Positions 60,720-64,000 of a DNA stretch of 64,000 bases are shown one piece after another. Every line of letters begins with the position of its first letter. The first letter of the stretch is position 1. Under the pieces are notes generated by a model. That model had not been told where the DNA came from. It made no database searches and saw only the letters and a program-made list of their open reading frames with translations. The stretch comes from Leishmania mexicana MHOM/GT/2001/U1103 (taxonomy: Eukaryota; Euglenozoa; Kinetoplastea; Trypanosomatida; Trypanosomatidae), in the NCBI RefSeq assembly GCF_000234665.1, contig NC_018327.1:1-64000 (forward strand). The letters run 5' to 3'. The translations under genes were made by a program, and so were the position numbers.

Positions 60720-60724
60720 CAGCC

Positions 60725-61216
60725 ATGCCTGGCGTTGCCGAGTCCAACCTGCAGAAGCTGGGCATAACCCTGCCTGTTCCTGCGGCCCCTGCAGCCTCCT
60801 ACGCGCCGTTCTGCGTCGTGGGCAACATGGTCTACGTCTCCGGCCAGCTTCCCAAGGACGCTAATGGCAAGCTAATGGTGGGCCAGCTCGGTGACTCGCT
60901 GACGGCCGAGGATGGCAAGGTCGCAGCGAAAAGCTGCGCCGTGCAGCTGATCGCTCAGATAAAGGCCGCCGCCGGCGGCGACCTCGACAAGGTGAAGAAG
61001 GTTGTGATGGTGCGCTGCTACGTCAACTCTGCATGCAACTTCCATGACCACCCGCTTGTGGCTAACGGCTGCTCCGACCTCCTGGTGGGCGTGTTCGGCG
61101 AGGAAGTCGGCCTCCATGCTCGCTGCGCCTTCGGAGTCGCACAGCTGCCCTTCAACGCGATGGTGGAGATTGAAGCTCAGTTCGAGCTCAAGGGCGATGC
61201 CACGGCGGCCTCGTAG
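60725..61216 (+). CDS. RidA/YjgF (L-PSP endoribonuclease family) protein
   Basis: The 163-aa protein is a RidA-fold protein of the longer YjgF subgroup: YAPFCVVGNMVYVSGQLP near the N-terminus, VKKVVMVRCYVNSACNF in the middle and HARCAFGVAQLPFNAMVEIEAQF at the end, with the Arg in HARCAFGV at the usual place for the family's substrate-binding Arg. RidA proteins hydrolyse reactive enamines and imines; the older name is L-PSP endoribonuclease. From memory it is annotated in Leishmania chromosome 23 just before the ABC transporter cluster. The ATG at 60725 is preferred over the in-frame extension from 60407, which crosses the splice sites. Confidence 0.94.
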   Translation: MPGVAESNLQKLGITLPVPAAPAASYAPFCVVGNMVYVSGQLPKDANGKLMVGQLGDSLTAEDGKVAAKSCAVQLIAQIKAAAGGDLDKVKKVVMVRCYVNSACNFHDHPLVANGCSDLLVGVFGEEVGLHARCAFGVAQLPFNAMVEIEAQFELKGDATAAS

Positions 61217-64000
61217 CGAGTCCATTTGAAGACCGTAGCCGCTGGCGAAAGTGTACGAGCACGCGGGAGTGGCAGTCGCTGCCTCTGCTCGGCAAACGCC
61301 TCTCGCGGACGCGTCGCACCGCTTTGCGCCCCTGCAGAGGTGGCGAGGGGGGTGTTTCGCTATGCTTCCCACCCCTGTATCTCTCTCGTATTCTCTTGAA
61401 GTTTGAATGCGCTTCTTTTATCTTTGTGTTAGCGACAAGGAACGTGCGTCATCGAGAGGCTCGTCGCTCACCTCGTGAAACGCGCCTTTGCCTATTCAAT
61501 CCCTCCCTCCCCACGTCATCAATATGCGGCCTTGTTGACCGTCCTTACCGCTGTTGGCGCATGTGTCAGCGCATGTGTACGTGTGGGCGGTGGTTTGTGG
61601 GTAGCTCTGGTCCCCTTCTCTCCACGCACCACGGTGCCTCCTGCCCGTCACGTCATCTATCGGGTTCGACTCGTCGATTTCGGCTATCTTTTTTTGACTC
61701 GTTTTGTTTTCTCGGTTTCTCGTTCTCCACCCTGCAGCACCGGCACATTGGCGTTTCCGCTGACCTCTCCCACCTCTGTGGGTCACTCTTCCCTCTTCTT
61801 GACGCTGATGTAAGAGCATGCGCATTGGATGAGGAGCACGCTTGTGCTTGAGTGAACACGTGCGTGCATGTGCGTGTGTGTGTGTGCCCGTGTTGCGGGT
61901 GAGACTCTGCAGGTGAGTCAGGCAAAGAAGAGCGCGGTAAAAAGGAAGAAAACGTTGATTGATAATTCGTGGGGCTCCGCAGGTCTGCGCGAAGCGGCGC
62001 GCCTCCACGCCTGCGCCGATGTCGAAGGCGTGGCCTGCGTGTCTGCCTGCCTACGGACCACAAAAACGCATGCGCAAAAGAATAAAGGCGTAATGAGTCG
62101 AACGAAATCGAAAACAAGCGAAGAAACCTAGTTGAAGAACAGGGTCAACGATGCCCATGTAGCCTTGTGAGGTGGCGGAGGTGTGCGTCAGTCGTCCTCG
62201 GGTGGTGTACCACACAGCCATACGTCTGGTGTTGAGTCTCCATGACTGTCACACGCCAGCGCAGAGATGTATCAACTCGAAGGCAACCATGGAGATCAAG
62301 TGATGACGACACGGAGAAGACCAAACTGAGCATCGTCTTCTCCGCCTCCATCTTTCTTGTCTCTACTTGATCCCGTCTCCACGTCCCCACCTCGATGCAC
62401 ACACACACACACACACACATTCGAGCGCGCATACACCGTCGACAGGAGCCGTCTGTCATTGACGAACTCCGTGCGTGTGTGTACGTGTGATCGTGCTCTC
62501 GCTAGCGCTGGTGCTTCACTGTTTATATCCGGCCCTCCCCTCACTCCTCATCGCGTGCTTCCCTTGGTCATCCTCCCCTCTCCCCCACTCAGAGGAGAGC
62601 ACTGCTGTTGCAGGTGAGCAGGAGAAAATAAAGACGAATTCGCTGAAGCTCGGACATAACACCGGCCGCTGCTCGTGCAGTGTTCCTACATATTTGGCGA
62701 ATCTTGTGACGCGTATTACCATCAAGGATTCGCGCATCTTTTCAAGTCGCCTGTATCATCACCGCCTCTCGGTGTAGTTGTCTGCAAGACACGCTTAGCG
62801 TCCTATATCCCCCTTTCTCTTTTCTCGAGGTTCCACAGGCGGTGCTGTACTGCGGCACGGCGAGGTGCATACAGAGGCAAAAGACGTGTATTCGTTCTAG
62901 TCGACGGGACGCCAATCGGAGCACCTAGCTGGGCACTGTATACACGCACGCGTTCTCTTAAACAGCACTTCTGCGCACTGTCCCGCCTCTCCGTTTCGAT
63001 TGCGTCACCACGAAGACGACACGCCGCCAACGCACGCTTCGAACGTCTTTTCCCGCATACTTCGCAGCAATACAAAACTCGACGACGCACAGACGAAGTA
63101 TTTAACTAAAGGAAGACTGAGCAGAGCCGCCTCGTTCCCGCCGACGAGTGCGTGTGAGTGTGTGTGTGTGTCTTAGCCTGTACGTCGGTGTGCGCGCTCT
63201 TGCGGTCTGTGTTCGCTTGTGCACTTTTCTTTTCTTGTTTCTTGCGTGTGTGTATAGTGGCCACCCCTCTGGTGTAGCTGAGGACGTATCGACTCCTGTG
63301 TGAATGTCTGTTGTGAGCATCTTCTCCCCCTTCCCTTTTTCTTTGCTCTGGCTAACCCATCCCTATTTCTTGCTGTAAAAGTAACGGTCGTGTGTGTGCG
63401 TCGGCTTGCGTGCCTTCGCAAGTTTCGTATAGACGTGTCGTGTGAGTGCAAGGCATTCCTCGGCCTTGTGGTTGACGTAGTTCCTTCGCCCCCTTTGTTG
63501 CTTATATTTCTTTCATCGTGGTCTCTGCGCATGTGCGGCGCCTTCCTGCCGTATCCTCCTTCTCGACTACGACAGCTGCGGCCTGTGGTGTTACCGCTCT
63601 CCCCCCTTCGCGAATACCGCAAAGGCGGCCACGTTCACCACCACTGCGACTCGAGGTCCCAACACCACCTCTCTCCCCCATCCCCCTCCCTTCCCTTTTA
63701 GTGTGTGCATGTGCGTGCGTCTTCTTGTTCGTTTGAAACTCTCTCCCTCTCTCTCTATTGTTGTACAGCGCATCCCCCTCCCTGTTCTTCGTTAGTCTCC
63801 GTCTGCCTCCGAGCATAGACGCAGACAGAAGTGCGGATATTTGTGTATAACGGAGTCGCTTTGGTGTGTTCGCTGACGTGTCAGTGTGTCTGCGCGAATT
63901 CGTCGTTGCCTTCGCTCGTGTTGTGTTTTCAGTACGGCGTTTATGCTTGTTGTCACCATTGTTCCTCTTGTGGTTCAAGAGCGACGAAGCAACGCGAGGA
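61217..64000. other. Terminal spacer, 2.8 kb
   Basis: No gene is seen. CT-rich blocks and short (CA)n/(GT)n runs fill the region. It most likely holds the long 3' UTR of the RidA mRNA and the leader of a gene beyond the window. In Leishmania chromosome 23 an ABC transporter (MRP family) gene would be expected next, from memory. Confidence 0.5.
62397..62420. repeat. (CA)n microsatellite
   Basis: About eleven CA units in low-complexity spacer DNA. No other function is visible. Confidence 0.85.

Larger units (their letters stand above)
59078..60724. other. Intergenic region, 1.6 kb, with antisense open frame
   Basis: The + strand has no gene here. An open frame of 413 codons lies on the - strand (59478-60719; listed). 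The last 130 bases on the + strand form the leader of the RidA gene. Confidence 0.5.

Overview
This window is the left end of a kinetoplastid chromosome, almost certainly from Leishmania or a very close relative. It opens with about 36 perfect CCCTAA telomere repeats. From the first gene onward, every well-supported gene lies on the + strand, as in one long polycistronic transcription unit running away from the telomere. Genes show no introns, are separated by long spacers rich in pyrimidines and CA/GT runs, and are often preceded by a pyrimidine tract and AG that would serve as the spliced-leader acceptor. The mitochondrial tryparedoxin peroxidase, GDP-mannose pyrophosphorylase, arginase-like protein and RidA/L-PSP protein match, from memory, the genes at the start of Leishmania chromosome 23 (syntenic with part of T. 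brucei chromosome 8). The peroxiredoxin differs a little from the L. infantum protein as I remember it, so a more distant lineage such as subgenus Viannia is possible; this is not proven.

Layout. 1-2.5 kb: telomere and gene-poor subtelomere with one possible coding relic. 2.5-24.7 kb: twelve genes, namely an unknown protein, a CCR4-NOT subunit 11 homologue, an unknown protein, UTP15, the mitochondrial peroxiredoxin, a cyclophilin with a basic tail, a short putative mitochondrial protein, an arginase-like protein without its metal site, a coiled-coil protein, an RGG protein with an RMI1/TDRD3-type OB fold, a METTL23-like methyltransferase, and GDP-mannose pyrophosphorylase. 27.9-37.0 kb: one giant BEACH-domain protein. 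37.9-39.8 kb: a 0.7-kb tandem array whose units carry a small putative membrane ORF. 40.5-55.1 kb: a degenerate cyclophilin, the V-ATPase c subunit, an ABHD4/5-like hydrolase, an LRR protein, an LRR plus cyclic-nucleotide-binding-like protein, a probable N-myristoylated membrane coiled-coil protein and an unknown protein. 55.1-64 kb: a SIDER-like repeat, a heavily frameshifted poly(ADP-ribose) glycohydrolase (PARG) pseudogene, a small acidic protein, a RidA-family protein and 2.8 kb of leader DNA.

As usual in trypanosomatids, neighbours are functionally mixed: RNA metabolism (NOT11, UTP15, possibly the OB-fold RGG protein), redox defence, glycoconjugate precursor synthesis, membrane traffic and organelle acidification. 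Control is expected to be mainly post-transcriptional. The observations most worth following are the PARG pseudogene, the tandem array whose right boundary cuts through a small ORF, and the OB-fold RGG protein as a candidate topoisomerase III partner.
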